DNA of 64,000 bases from Ursus arctos (taxonomy: Eukaryota; Chordata; Mammalia; Carnivora; Ursidae), in assembly GCF_023065955.2 (NCBI RefSeq), contig NW_026623067.1, positions 59,094,444 through 59,158,443 of the forward strand, given 5' to 3'. The position numbers were made by a program, and so were the translations under genes. Under the pieces are notes generated by a model that saw nothing but the letters and a program-made list of their open reading frames with translations, was not told where the DNA came from and searched no databases. Positions 25,377 to 62,767 of the stretch are shown here, piece after piece (position 1 is the first letter of the stretch; every line of letters begins with the position of its first letter).

Positions 25377-25388
25377 GGTCAGCTGACC
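25377..25388. promoter_or_regulatory. HEXB: 12-bp palindromic E-box in HEXB promoter
   Basis: GGTCAGCTGACC is a perfect inverted repeat about 105 bp upstream of the start codon. It keeps the GTCA/TGAC flanks of the CLEAR element (GTCACGTGAC), bound by TFEB/TFE3 at lysosomal genes, but has a CAGCTG core in place of CACGTG. It could be a variant CLEAR site or a site for another bHLH factor. Function is inferred. Confidence 0.5.
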
Positions 25389-25492
25389 CCCCACCCCCCG
25401 CGCTCGGCACTTCCTCCTCGCCATCGGCCGGGAGGTCTGGTGTCGGGGCTGCAGTTCCGGCAGACGTGGGCCCAGCGAGCAGCGGGGTGGTC

Positions 25493-52363
<26,871 letters not shown>

Positions 52364-52505
52364 GTACAAAAGAAGAGCCTAAACAAAGAAGAAAATAGAA
52401 GAGGGCGAAGCCCACAGCAATCTGTTCTACGGTCAACTTGATTTTGAAATCATGGAAATTAAAGTTTCGTATTGTTTTTAAATAAAATGTATCTTTTTAA
52501 AACCA
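52364..52505 (+). other. HEXB: HEXB 3' UTR (short)
   Basis: The run after the stop reaches the AATAAA at 52481 and a probable cleavage site about 15-25 bases later, so the 3' UTR is about 140 nt. The exact end is inferred. Confidence 0.7.
52481..52486 (+). promoter_or_regulatory. HEXB: HEXB polyadenylation signal AATAAA
   Basis: This is a canonical hexamer 118 bp after the HEXB stop codon, preceded by a T-rich stretch. It is the only AATAAA between the HEXB stop and the GFM2 stop on this strand. Confidence 0.85.
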
Positions 52506-52711
52506 AAAAAACCTTGTGATAACAATGTATTCCACAGTAATAACTTTCTAGATCCACAGTACAGTTCATGTACATAACTTTCAACATCATTTCTCCTTCC
52601 ATAGAGCAGAATGAGCAGCTCCAGTGCCACTGTCAGTTTAGTTTAGTAAAATAATAAAAATTCTTACTGAGAAAGCAGTAGGGAGGTGCTCATGAGGTTG
52701 TCTCCGAAGAC
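52506..52711. other. HEXB/GFM2 convergent intergenic and GFM2 3' UTR
   Basis: The two stop codons are 348 bp apart. No AATAAA or ATTAAA is visible on the - strand between the GFM2 stop and the HEXB stop. The nearest variant hexamer is AATACA (plus-strand TGTATT near 52527). GFM2 3' ends may therefore use a weak signal here or run into the HEXB 3' UTR and last intron. Confidence 0.6.
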
Positions 52712-52849
52712 CTACAGCACTTGGGTCAAGCCACTCCGCCGGCTGAGCAGTGTAGTTTGGTCTTGAGGGTTCATGGCTTGATAATTACAGAGTTCTAAGG
52801 CAAAAGTAGCTGAGCCGGAGGTAAGTGTTCGAAGCACAGTTGAATAACC
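52712..52849 (-). CDS. GFM2: GFM2 last coding exon and stop
   Basis: Acceptor gattag, then 45 codons and TAG. It encodes [20 protein letters not shown], then [20 protein letters not shown] and LTQVL. Human GFM2 as I recall it ends at RRSGLT, so three residues (QVL) appear to be added by a shifted stop. Confidence 0.92.
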   Translation of the reverse strand, partial: GYSTVLRTLTSGSATFALELCNYQAMNPQDQTTLLSRRSGLTQVL

Positions 52850-55800
52850 CTAATCAATCAAAATAATTTATGTTACCAAATTTAAGCCTCATGTATCTCT
52901 TCATCTTTTCACCATTTTCAGAATACATAATCAGATGTATTCCCTGGACTCAGTAAGTGCTTAGAAGGGGAAAAAAAGGCCATTGAGGCTGGTGCCACAG
53001 CTTGGTACAACACACCTCAACCTGTGTGGAGAACGGAAATGATCCACCAGGCTGGCTCTTGTCCCCTGGATAGCCGTAACAGTTTAAATCCAAAGACCTA
53101 ACAGTTCAAACATGTATCCTCTAAATCAAATCCCTGATGTCTACTTTTGTTCAGCATAAATATCTCCAGTATTAAAAAAAATACTTTTTGGGGCAGGTGG
53201 GTGGTTCAGTTGGTTAAGCATCTGCCTTCGCCTTGGGCCATGACCCCGGGGCCCTGGGATCCAGCCCCGCATCGGGCTTCCTGTTCAGTGGGGAGCCTGC
53301 TTCTCCCTCTGCCCCTCCCTGCTTGTGCTCTCTCTCACATAAAAATTTTTAAAAAGGTACTTTCCAGTCAATAAGTACCTACCATAATTTCTGCTAAGGG
53401 AACAAATCCAATAACAATTTTGTTTTCCTGACGAGTCTGGATTTCCTGAATGGTTCCTCTTCTTTGTGCCAGATCTGCCAGGACAGGGCTGAGGTAATCT
53501 CTTGTCACTGTCACCTCGAGATTCATCAGGGGCTCTAAAACTTGCTTATCAGCTTTCTTCAGAGCCTAAAGAAGTTAAAACAGTGTTAACCCCCCTTCCT
53601 TAAATTAGAAATCAAATTTCCATTAAAAATTCATAAAAACCTAAGCCTAGACCTATAGCAAAAAAGACATAATAAGCCTGCTTTAAGTGTCTATAAAGCT
53701 AATATATTTCTTCCTTGCTGAAACCATGTGTTTTGTTCCTGATGCCTACTATACAGAAACACATTCTCGACAAAAGGCAAAAACAAGCACATAAATAACA
53801 TGCAAACTGAAAAAAGCCACTGTGATGCATAGGCAAGTGGACACTGGACGAAACAAACAAACTGGAGTCCCAAACTGGCTAATGGGTTTTGGAGGGTATA
53901 TGCAAGCACTGTAAGTACCAGTGGGTTTGATTTTAAAAGCTAGAGCCTGCCAAGAGTTCAAAACCATCCTAAGCCTCTGGTTATTAGGTAGGATTTAATA
54001 AACTGAGACCTAGCAATGGAAACTACCTAAGTAAGAGAGCTAGGGCTCTGGAATGTGCCCTCACCCTACTGTTAGCTGTTCATCGTTCTGTTCTCACTCC
54101 ACCACTACTCACTCCTCACTATTACTGAGGCCTTACAGGGGGCATTCTCACCGTCTGCATTAAGTAAAGGTTCTAGGCCTTAAATCCTTTTGTCCCTGAT
54201 CAGTCACCACCTCCCCCACCTCTTCTCCTGCCCCTCACCAGCACAATCACGAAAAATGGCCACATTACTAAAATCAAGAGTATATTCTCATTATCACTGA
54301 AATTTCAAAACCCGGCGCATGTATATAGTAAAACAGTTCTTCATACCTTTAAAATCTAACCAACTGAAATGACTCACCTATAGAAAATATATCTAACATT
54401 CCTTCTTTAATGAAAATATTGCTAAAAAATAATGACTGTCAGCAGCAAACAACTGTGTATCTTCTCTTTCCAATTCTTAACACAGAGCTTCACATACTGT
54501 CTTTTGGGACAAAATACTGGAGTGGGAAAAGGTAAACATTAAAAGGAAAAATGCTATAACCAAGGAGAGGATTGAATACTGTGTAACTAAGGTACACAGC
54601 ATCTGTCCTCAGTCCTCTGTTCACGTTCTCCTGGCAATACCACCTAATTCAGAGTTTCAAAAACATCGATATAGCTTCGTCAAAACCTTCATACTTCACA
54701 CAGACTACGGGCTGAGTGCCCCAGCCCTGTACACCATACTGGCCTGCTTCAGGACAGTGTCCAAATATCCCACAGCAATCCCAGATGACCTCATTTCCTT
54801 TCACAAACAAACATTCTTGTGTGCTCTTTCCTATTTCTGTGGATGGCTTCATAATCTTCGCTTCACCTGAACATACATTTTTTTTACTTTCTTTTCCTGA
54901 AGTAGCTATAAGATTTCCATTCCTACCGCTGATATGCTAGTTCAGACACAGTCCATTCTCTGTCCCAGACTATCTCCTTCTTACCTCTAGTTCCTCCTGT
55001 ATTCCGGTGATTATACTGCCCGCATCAAAAATTTAAATTTTTTACCACTATTCTCAAAACAAACCTCAAACTCCTGCATGTCGTTTTGAAAGGTTTCTCT
55101 ATGGGCTGACTCTATACTACTTTTCCAACAGTCTTTCACCACTACTCTGCCTTCATCCGGCTTTCTGGAATGCCCCCAAACTGACAGCTCAGATATTCCT
55201 TCCAAGAATCCTAATTCCCCGTCTGCAATGATGTGGATGGAACTACAGGGTATTATGCTAAGCAAAATTAGAGAAAGAAAAATACCAAATGATCTCACTC
55301 ATATGCGGAATTTAAGAAATAAAACAGATGAACATAGGGGAAGGGAAGGAAAAATGAAAACAGGGAGACAAAGCCTAAGAGACTCTTAACTGTAGGAAAC
55401 AAACTGAGGGTTGCTGGAAGGGAAGGGGTGGGGCGGGTGGGGTAACAGTGATGGGAATTAAGGTGGGCATGTGATGTAGTATCTGGGTGTTATATGCAAC
55501 TGATGAATCACTCAATTCAACCCCTGAAACTAATAATACCCTATATGTTAATTGAACTTAAATTTAAAAAATTAAGCTAGCAGAAAGTTTAGCCTTCACC
55601 ACAGTAAAATAAATCCAGACAAGACAGACAGACATATCCCATTTGTGTCCATCTCGGCACACTGTAAACTCAACAAAGATGGCTCAATAAATACAGGAAG
55701 CATCATTAACTTCTAATAAGGAGAGAGAAAGCTTCCCTATTAGATGAAGCTTAACAAGGGCTGCAGTACTTCTATTAGAAGTACTTCATTTAACATACTA

Positions 55801-58800
55801 AAACTAAAGAGTAAATGTAAGCTCCCATGAAGTTAATGATCTCAATAAATATACTATCCAATTCAGAAACACTTTTAGAAGGCATATTAAGCTTCTGAAG
55901 GACTGATCAATATAATGGAGCTTGGGGTTAATTTAGAAACATGACATCATCTTTCAGGTTACTGACTAAAACCAATTTCAGGAGAACTTGAAACATTTTT
56001 AGAGATATTCTCAACATTTGAATCATGAGTGATTTACAGGTATTATTTCTAGCTATGCTTAAGCAAACTATTTAAATAATGCTTTTTGAATGTAGGTTTT
56101 TTTTTAATCAAAAAACTTTAAGAAATATGAACTTGAGGGGCGTCTGGGTAGCTCAGCCAGTTAAGTGTCAGACTCTGGATCTCAGCTCAGATCTTGATCT
56201 CAGGGTCATGAGTTCAAGGGCTCCACACTGGGCATAGAGCCAACTTAAAACAAAAAGTATGAACTTGAACTCACATAATGTAACGAGACATTACGTTCCA
56301 CCTTCGTAAGTCAGGGACTTAGGGTATTTACATTAACTTCATAATTTTGGATTCAAATGAGCTGTAGAAAATCAAGTCTCAAACACAGTCCAAAATTTTA
56401 GAAAATTGTTTTAAAAAGCAAGTGTTTTAATGCAAATCAATCACGTACAAAACTACAGTATTCCCACACTGAAAGGAATGCACAGAGTCAGCACTTAGCA
56501 CACTAAGATCCCGTGAGTTACTTCGGCTCTGGTATCTTACTGAGGCAAGACGCTCAAGGACATACAGGCAGGTAACCATGCTAAGATCAGACTGCTTGAT
56601 TACTTTCCTAAGGTTAGGTGCTTATCTTGAAACTTTTTTTCAGTGAGACTTCTCTGATTTCAGTGATCTTTGATTAAGGTAGTCTTACTCAGATAAACAG
56701 CAACTCCACAATTGGAACTAATATTCTATCTTTAGTGTTCTTTAGATCACAGTCCATCTTGGGCCCGGCTGACCCCCAAAATGTCCCCTACTCAAACTAC
56801 TAAGCTTACCGCTAACAGTTGTGTGTCTGGGATGCGGAAACCAGAAATGCCGACTAAGGAAACCTGCCTCTCCGGCAAAATCAGAGATTTCCTGGCCATC
56901 GTGCTAAACAGTAATTTCCTAGGTTCTCTTTCAAATATAACCATGGTGATTAAGAACTCAAAGATTCTCCAAGGTACAAACCCTTCTTGACTATAGGACT
57001 GAGAAGGCAACATTAACAGTCTGAGGCACTGGGACGCCTGGGTGGCTCAGTCGATAAGCGTCTGCCTTCGGCTCAGGTCATGATCCCAGCGTTCTGGGAT
57101 CGAGCCCCACATCGGGCTCCCTGCTCAGCGGGAAGTCTGCTTCTTCCTCTCCCACTCCCCCTGCTTGTGTTCCCTCTCTCGCTGTCACTCTGTCAAATAA
57201 ATAAAATCTTTAAAAAAAAAAAACAGTCTGAGGCTCTGCCAAGCACGGCTGCCTGTGCAGCAGTGGTGCACTACTGTCAGGAGAGTCACCTTAAAGCAAA
57301 AAGGATAACACAGGATAGTTCTATACCTTTTGTACGCATCTCGACACACAGGCAGAAATCATCGTTGTGGAAGTACCAGGATGAATTACCAGTGAATGTA
57401 AAGTAATCGCCACATCTTGAATTGGGGATCCAAGCAATGGTCCTACGCAAGGAAAAAACAATGGTGTTAGCACTCAACATGCAGTGAGGAGTAGATACAG
57501 GGAGAGGACTTCTGGTTTTCAGTTCATGGAGGCAGCTTATAAGCTGTCACTCTGTCCCAGGAAGTAAGAGGCGGAACAGACCGAAAAATCAGCAACTCTT
57601 CTTGGATCCATAAGAGAGGAGAAGACAAAGGACAAAACCACTGCCCCAAACACTTGAGAGACAGGTGAACATCGGAAGTCACAGCTTCCTGGAGCAGAGG
57701 CTCACTGGCCCAGGAACCACTGCCAGGGTAGGAAACCTCAACTATAACTGATGAACTGCTGGAGGCTCAGTGTGGACAAGTCTGGGAGTTAAAACACTCC
57801 AGGGGGACCCAGTCATAAATCATAAGGTGGACCTCCCACAATTTTGTGAGGTTTACCTCCAGGAACTCAAGCAGGTTCTTACCCTAAGTATCAGAGAAAA
57901 ATCTCCTTATACTTCTGACAGAAGGGTAAAGAAACCATTCTGTAATACTCCAGAGCACACTGTTCTTACAAAGTCCTGCTGTCAGGGGAAACTAGTTAAC
58001 TAGAGCCTAACCAGCAAGGGCATTAGCAGGACCTAACCGACTTGAGTGACGTACCAAACTCCAGTCCACCCTAGCTGTCCTGTCCAACCGGAGGCCAGTG
58101 GAAAAAAAATAAACATGTGTGCAGCTCCCAGTCCAGAGGCATGGGCTCACTGTAAAACTGAATCCTAGTCCTAGGGCTAGCGAATACTTCCCTTTTCCCC
58201 ACACCTGATCTCCACATTACTAAAGGCATGTTTACAGCCGTTCCTTTTACCCAGTACATCATGTCTGGCCATCAAGAAAAACTTAAAAGGCATATTAAAA
58301 TGCAAAAGCACAATATGAATACAGAACAAGCATCAGAACCAGACACGGTAAGGATGTTGTAATAATCCTATCACATGATTGATTTGCTGAGGACTCTGAT
58401 AAAGTAGACCACATGCAACAACAGACAGATGGGCATTTAAACAGAGAGAGGAGAAGTCCTAAAAAAGAACCAAAATCCCTGAAATCAAAAACACAGTAAA
58501 ATAAATGAAGAATGTCTTTGATGGGCTTATAACTAGACTGGACATGGCTGAAGAAAGTGCTGAGGTAGAAATTGTATCCATTGCCCCGCACTGGGCTCCC
58601 TGCTCAGAGAGAAGCCTGCTTCTCCCTCTGCCTGCTGCTCTCCCTGCTTGGGCTAACAAATAAATAAAGGAAGGAAGGGAGGGAGGGAGGGAAGAAATTG
58701 TATCCATAGAGACCTCTAAAATTGTGAAAAGCAAGGTGAAGACTGGGAAAAAAAACAAACAGGGGCGCCTGGGTGGCACAGTTGTTAAGCGTCTGCCTTC

Positions 58801-59339
58801 GGCTCAGGGTGTGATCCCGGCGTTATGGGATCCAGCCCCACATCAGGCTCCTCCGCTATGAGTCTGCTTCTTCCTCTCCCACTCCCCCTGCTTGTGTTCC
58901 CTCTCTCGCTGGCTGTCTCTCTCTGTCAAATAAATAAATAAAATCTTTAAAAAAAATGAAAACCAAACCCCCCCCCACCCAGAACAGAATATCCAAGGAC
59001 TGTGGGAAAATGGAAAAAGGTGTAACATACACATAATCGGAAGAGATAGTAAGAAAATACTACCAAAGCTGGAAAAAAAGACAAAATTAATCTATGATAT
59101 TAGGAGTGACTAAGTGGTTGAGTGTGACACTAGCGCTTACTCTTATTTGAGTACCTTACCTTGGAGGCATGCACTGTGAATTCCATTTTCAACGGCCTCT
59201 TGGGAAACCTTTGGAAGATCTTCACTAACACTCGCAGCATACTTGATAACTGGCACAACAGATGATGTTTCAATTGGTTTTACTTCCAGCTCTACAGTCA
59301 CAAGATGCCGTTTGTCTCCTACAGTTCTATCTAAGGTAT
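52712..59339 (-). CDS. GFM2: GFM2, mitochondrial elongation factor G2, 3' part (last four coding exons)
   Basis: Transcribed leftwards, the exons are 59339-59160, 57442-57327, 53565-53383 and 52849-52712 (stop 52714-52712). They splice with GT-AG junctions into one open frame of about 205 codons. The sequence matches the C-terminal quarter of GFM2/EF-G2mt: the end of domain IV ([20 protein letters not shown]), then domain V and the tail ending [15 protein letters not shown]2 is a mitochondrial-matrix GTPase that works with the recycling factor MRRF to split 55S ribosomes after termination. The GTPase domain (human protein 779 residues) is encoded further right, outside what I can recognise. 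The gene is convergent with HEXB, as in other mammals. Confidence 0.94.
53190..53355 (+). mobile_element. Carnivore SINE close to a GFM2 splice donor
   Basis: Sense copy 'ggtgggtggttcagttggtt' to the A-rich tail. Its end lies about 27 bp from the donor of the GFM2 183-nt exon on the opposite strand. Confidence 0.9.
53383..53565 (-). CDS. GFM2: GFM2 penultimate coding exon (domain V)
   Basis: A 183-nt exon of exactly 61 codons, acceptor cctttag-type (ctttag), donor gtaggt. It encodes [20 protein letters not shown], then [20 protein letters not shown] and [14 protein letters not shown]. These are the C-terminal EF-G domain residues. A carnivore SINE begins only about 27 bp past its donor. Confidence 0.94.
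55228..55572 (+). mobile_element. 5'-truncated carnivore L1 3' end
   Basis: This begins 'atgtggatggaactacaggg' and runs through the last ORF2 codons and the G-rich 3' UTR to an A-rich end. It is the same 3' UTR family as the intron 5 L1, in opposite orientation. Confidence 0.85.
56137..56258 (+). mobile_element. Short-subtype carnivore SINE
   Basis: Sense copy flanked by imperfect repeats around 'tatgaacttga'. Confidence 0.88.
57031..57225 (+). mobile_element. Carnivore SINE
   Basis: Complete sense copy flanked by aacagtctgaggcact (57015-57030) and aacagtctgaggctct (57222-57237). Confidence 0.95.
57327..57442 (-). CDS. GFM2: GFM2 exon, domain IV/V region
   Basis: A 116-nt exon with acceptor ttgcgtag and donor gtatag. 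It encodes (G)[20 protein letters not shown] and [15 protein letters not shown], essentially identical to mammalian GFM2. A SINE ends about 100 bp to its left, in the downstream intron. Confidence 0.93.
58582..58693 (+). mobile_element. 5'-truncated SINE with GGAA microsatellite tail
   Basis: Only the 3' half of a SINE is present, followed by (ggaa/ggga)n at 58669-58692. The insertion is bounded by the perfect duplication gaaattgtatccat (58568-58581 and 58694-58707), which shows it is a genuine truncated insertion. Confidence 0.9.
58762..58957 (+). mobile_element. Carnivore SINE (long subtype)
   Basis: Complete sense copy ending 'aaataaataaaatctttaaa', inserted in the old L1 fragment of the GFM2 intron. 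Confidence 0.94.
59160..59339 (-). CDS. GFM2: GFM2 exon encoding late domain IV
   Basis: Acceptor ttcatag (at 59341-59340) and donor gtaagg. It encodes the last two bases of an Asp codon, then [40 protein letters not shown] and [18 protein letters not shown] second AG nine bases downstream (accttag) would start the exon at 59330 in the same frame. The upstream AG is preferred because it supplies the conserved DTLDRT. The [11 protein letters not shown] stretch looks about two residues shorter than human. Confidence 0.9.
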
Positions 59340-60265
59340 CTATGAACAAATTGATTATAGTACCTCAGAGATTTGTTCCAGAAAGATATCAAGATGCTGC
59401 AACTCGCAAAATTACAGTCAATAAGTTTAAAGTTTCAAAGAAGATAAAGTGGGAGAAAATATTACAATGGCACTAAATACAATATAAACACGACAAAGTA
59501 AAAAGTTCTACCAAGAAAGCGTTTGCTTCTGTGTTCACCAATGTTAGAAGCCAGGTGTGAATCACTGATCAATATTGCTTCAGTGCTGAGATGTGTTGAG
59601 GCAGATGATCCCACAAGTTCTGCTATGCAGATGACTCATTTAAACTTTCTGAAATATCTTATGTGACTAAAATTCTTTTAATTCCAAAACTTTTATTTAA
59701 CTAGAGTACAAAAGGTTATCTAATGAAAATTAAGTCTTTTTAAATTCCGTCAACCCATAAACTGCTAACTTCCATATTCCTCCAGTAATGTTTTATGCAT
59801 TTCGGACTTTTCTCAAACTAGTGACTTTTTAAAGATTGAAAACAGCATCTCTCATTTGCTAACAACCTACACCTGTCACCAATCTCCAATATTTTACTAA
59901 AACAAAACTACGCTGTATTTATATGAGGGACCATGTAACAGAGTAACATACAGCCCAAAGTAAAACTGAGAATTACAGCCTACAATTCCTCTTCATGATT
60001 CCTTTTTGAGCTAATTTTTATACTATGAAATATTTTTAACTTAAGGGATCATTTATGAAACCTAAAACTACTGAGAAATAGACCATTACCAGTAACCTAC
60101 AAGTCTTCCGAAGCAACCGCTATCATGATATATTTAATCATTCCTAAGCTTTTCCTTAGTCATATTACATATGCATGTATCCCCAAACAATACAGTTCAC
60201 TCTGCTGTGTTTTGAATTTGTTATCCTATTATGTACCCTGCAACTTGCTTCTTTTGCTTCACATT

Positions 60266-60446
60266 TTTTCTAAGATTTTATTTATTTGAGCGAGAGAGAA
60301 TGAGCAGGTGGGAGGGGCTGAGGGAGAAGGAAAAGCAGGCTCCCTGCTCAGCAGGGAGCCTGACGTGGGGCTCGATCCCAGGACCCTGGGATCGTGACCT
60401 TAGCTAAAGGCAGATGCTCAACCAACTGAGCCACCCAGACGCCTCC
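60266..60446 (-). mobile_element. Carnivore SINE
   Basis: Antisense copy flanked by the duplication tgcttcacattt (about 60254-60265 and 60447-60458). Confidence 0.93.
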
Positions 60447-60454
60447 TGCTTCAC

Positions 60455-61290
60455 ATTTGTAGGTCCTCTGGGGTGATGCATATTGATGCAGCTCATTCTT
60501 TTTCATAGCTGTAAAATACTCTATGGTATGAATACAGTACAACTTATACATTCCCTGTCCGTAAATATTTGTGCTGTTTTTTCTTACAGGTTATTACAAT
60601 GCTATTATGAAAATTCTTATATCTCTCAGTGCACATGTGTAAGAGTTTCCCTAGGGCATAAACCCAGGAGAAGAACTGCTGAGTAGTAAAGTCTGCACAC
60701 AGTCAACTTCGCAAGGAAGATACCAAGTTGTTTTCACAGTGGTTATATAATTGACACTCCCACCAGAAGTTTTTAGGAGTTTCCATTGCTCAACATCTCA
60801 CTAACACTTGGCACTGATTTAATTCTTGCCAATTCTACTGGTGTAAAATAGAATCTCATACTTATAAACTGCATGATCCTAATCATTACTAAGAATCTCT
60901 TAGTATGTTCATGGGTTTTCTGGGTATCTTTTTTGTGAAATACCCGTTGAATCTTTTTTGGTCACATTTCTCTTGGCTGTCATACTTTCAGTGATCTTTA
61001 AAATTTGTTTATATATTCTGAATATTAATGTTTTGTCACTTTCTATATAATGTAAATATCTTTCCTCAACTTTTATCTTTTTGCCTTCTTTATAGTGTAT
61101 TCTAGTAAACAAATTCTTCATTTTAATAACATCAAATTTATCAATCTTTTAGTTCATGGTTTCAACTTCTGGTGTTCTATAAGTCCTACCTTATCCTGGT
61201 TACTAGGATATTTTTGTATTTTCTTTCAAAATTTGAAGATTTTCCTTTCATAAAGTTTTGGGGTTTGATGTTTTTCATATATTAGCATTT
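60455..61290 (-). mobile_element. L1M fragment, 3' end of ORF2
   Basis: On the - strand the sequence contains the L1 ORF2 C-terminal pattern (YFTAMKKNE) and the usual 'ctcccaccagaa' region. It is diverged and interrupted by a younger SINE on each side. Confidence 0.7.
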
Positions 61291-61476
61291 CTTTTTTTTT
61301 TTTTAAGATTTTATTTATTTGACACAGAGAGAGGGAACACAAGCAGGGGGTGTGGGAGAGGGAAAAGCAGGCTTCCTGCTGAGCAGGGAGCCAGATGCAG
61401 GGCTCGATCCCAGAAAGCTGGGATCATGACCTGAGCCAAAGGCAGACGCTTAACGACTGAGCCACCCAGGTGCCCC
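61291..61476 (-). mobile_element. Carnivore SINE
   Basis: Antisense copy with a T-run tail and the end 'gagccacccaggtgcccc', with short flanks 'agcatt' on both sides. Confidence 0.93.
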
Positions 61477-61567
61477 AGCATTGATTTTCTTCATACTTCA
61501 TACTACAGGGAAAATTCTGCATCTCTTCTTTCATGTTTAGGGTTTTTTTTGTTTGGTTTGGTTTTCT

Positions 61568-61680
61568 TTTTTAAAGATTTTATCTTTTAAGTAATCTCTA
61601 CACCCACTGTGGGGCTTGAACTCATAACTCTGAGATCAAGAGTCACATGCTCTATAGGCGGAGACAGCCAGGGACCCCCA
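61568..61680 (-). mobile_element. Short-subtype carnivore SINE
   Basis: Antisense 'aagtaatctctacacccac' type copy. The head end is diverged. Confidence 0.85.
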
Positions 61681-61684
61681 TGTT

Positions 61685-62060
61685 TAAGTTTTCTGATTCA
61701 GCTGCAAGTGATTTTTATGTATGGCATGGAGCGGGAATGTAATTAAATCTCTTTCCGTATGGATAATTATCATAGGCCCATTTATAGATTAGTCAATCCA
61801 TCCTTGGCCACTGAACTGCAATAATACTCTGACATAAATCGAATTTCCACATATGTATGAGTCTGCTTCTAGGTCTTCTGGTTTGTTCCACTGGTCTATT
61901 TGTCTGTTTCTAGTTTAATTAGTATCATAAACCACTGTGGCTTTATAATATGTATTCATGTCTGACACACTTCTTTGGGTTAACTTGGTAACTACACAAT
62001 ATTTAGTCTTATCTATGAACACTGTGCTTGTCCATTTAATTTGGTTTTTGTAACGTAACT
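61685..62060 (-). mobile_element. L1 ORF2 fragment
   Basis: The sequence 'tccactggtctatttgtctg' and surrounding text match the ORF2 C-terminal half in antisense. It is likely the continuation of the fragment at 60.5-61.3 kb, split by SINEs. Confidence 0.65.
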
Positions 62061-62563
62061 TTTAAAATTTTTCTGGATGTACACAATGTCAACCTGCCCC
62101 TCATTAGTGATTCATCATCACATTGCTACACCGTCTACTTACTAGTTTTTTACCTTGCAACTAATAAGCATCTGTGTGGAGACCCTTTAAAGACTATGCA
62201 AATATGCTGCTCCTCCAGACACCCAATATTTAATGATCACAAGAGCTGCAAAATGACTCTCTTCCTACTCCAACCCTCCTCCTCAACATCTAGCAGTCGG
62301 GAGTGGGTACTCCACTCTACGGGAGAACTCCCTCTTCTTCCCCATTTGTTTATCTATTACCAGTAGGGACTCATGAATCCCTACTTTGTCTCAATGGCCT
62401 ATAATTACTAGACTTAAACACTATTCTAATTCATTCAGATATGGCCAGTAGAGCCTCTTCAAGTTGGTTCCTGTGTCCTTCTGACATTCCCCCACAATAT
62501 AGAGCATTTCCTTCCTTTTTAACATACCATAATGTTCTAGTGCCTGTTTATTCTTGATGAACT

Positions 62564-62767
62564 TTTTTTTTTTTTTCAAGATTTTATTTATTTATTCTAC
62601 AGAGATAGAGACAGCCAGCGAGAGAGGGAACACAAGCAGGGGGAGTGGGAGAGGAAGAAGCAGGCTCATAGCGGAGGAGCCTGATGTGGGGCTCGATCCC
62701 AGAACGCCGGGATCACGCCCTGAGCCGAAGGCAGACGCTTAACCGCTGTGCCACCCAGGCGCCCCTA
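62564..62767 (-). mobile_element. Carnivore SINE (long subtype)
   Basis: Complete antisense copy flanked by the perfect 15-bp duplication tattcttgatgaact (62549-62563 and 62768-62782). Confidence 0.95.

Larger units (their letters stand above)
53566..57326 (-). other. GFM2: GFM2 intron (between the 183-nt and 116-nt exons)
   Basis: It contains a 5'-truncated L1 3' end in + orientation (55228-55572) and carnivore SINEs at 56137-56258 (+) and 57031-57225 (+). The 53.6-55.2 kb part shows no recognisable repeat or exon. Confidence 0.75.
57490..59045 (+). mobile_element. Old L1 5' UTR/ORF1 fragment
   Basis: The L1-typical text 'catcatgtctggccatcaag' and 'gaagaatgtctttgatgggc' mark the junction of L1 5' UTR with ORF1. 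It is split by two younger SINEs. It is antisense to GFM2. Confidence 0.8.
57443..59159 (-). other. GFM2: GFM2 intron filled by an old L1 5' half
   Basis: Almost the whole intron is old L1 5' UTR/ORF1-like sequence in + orientation, interrupted by a truncated SINE (58582-58693) and a complete SINE (58762-58957). Confidence 0.75.

Noticed and set aside
25130..25492. Open frame continuing upstream of the HEXB ATG, as a possible N-terminal extension of 121 codons
   Set aside because: The frame has no ATG (it opens at a TTG) and the openness is expected in GC-rich CpG-island sequence. The conserved start is at 25493.
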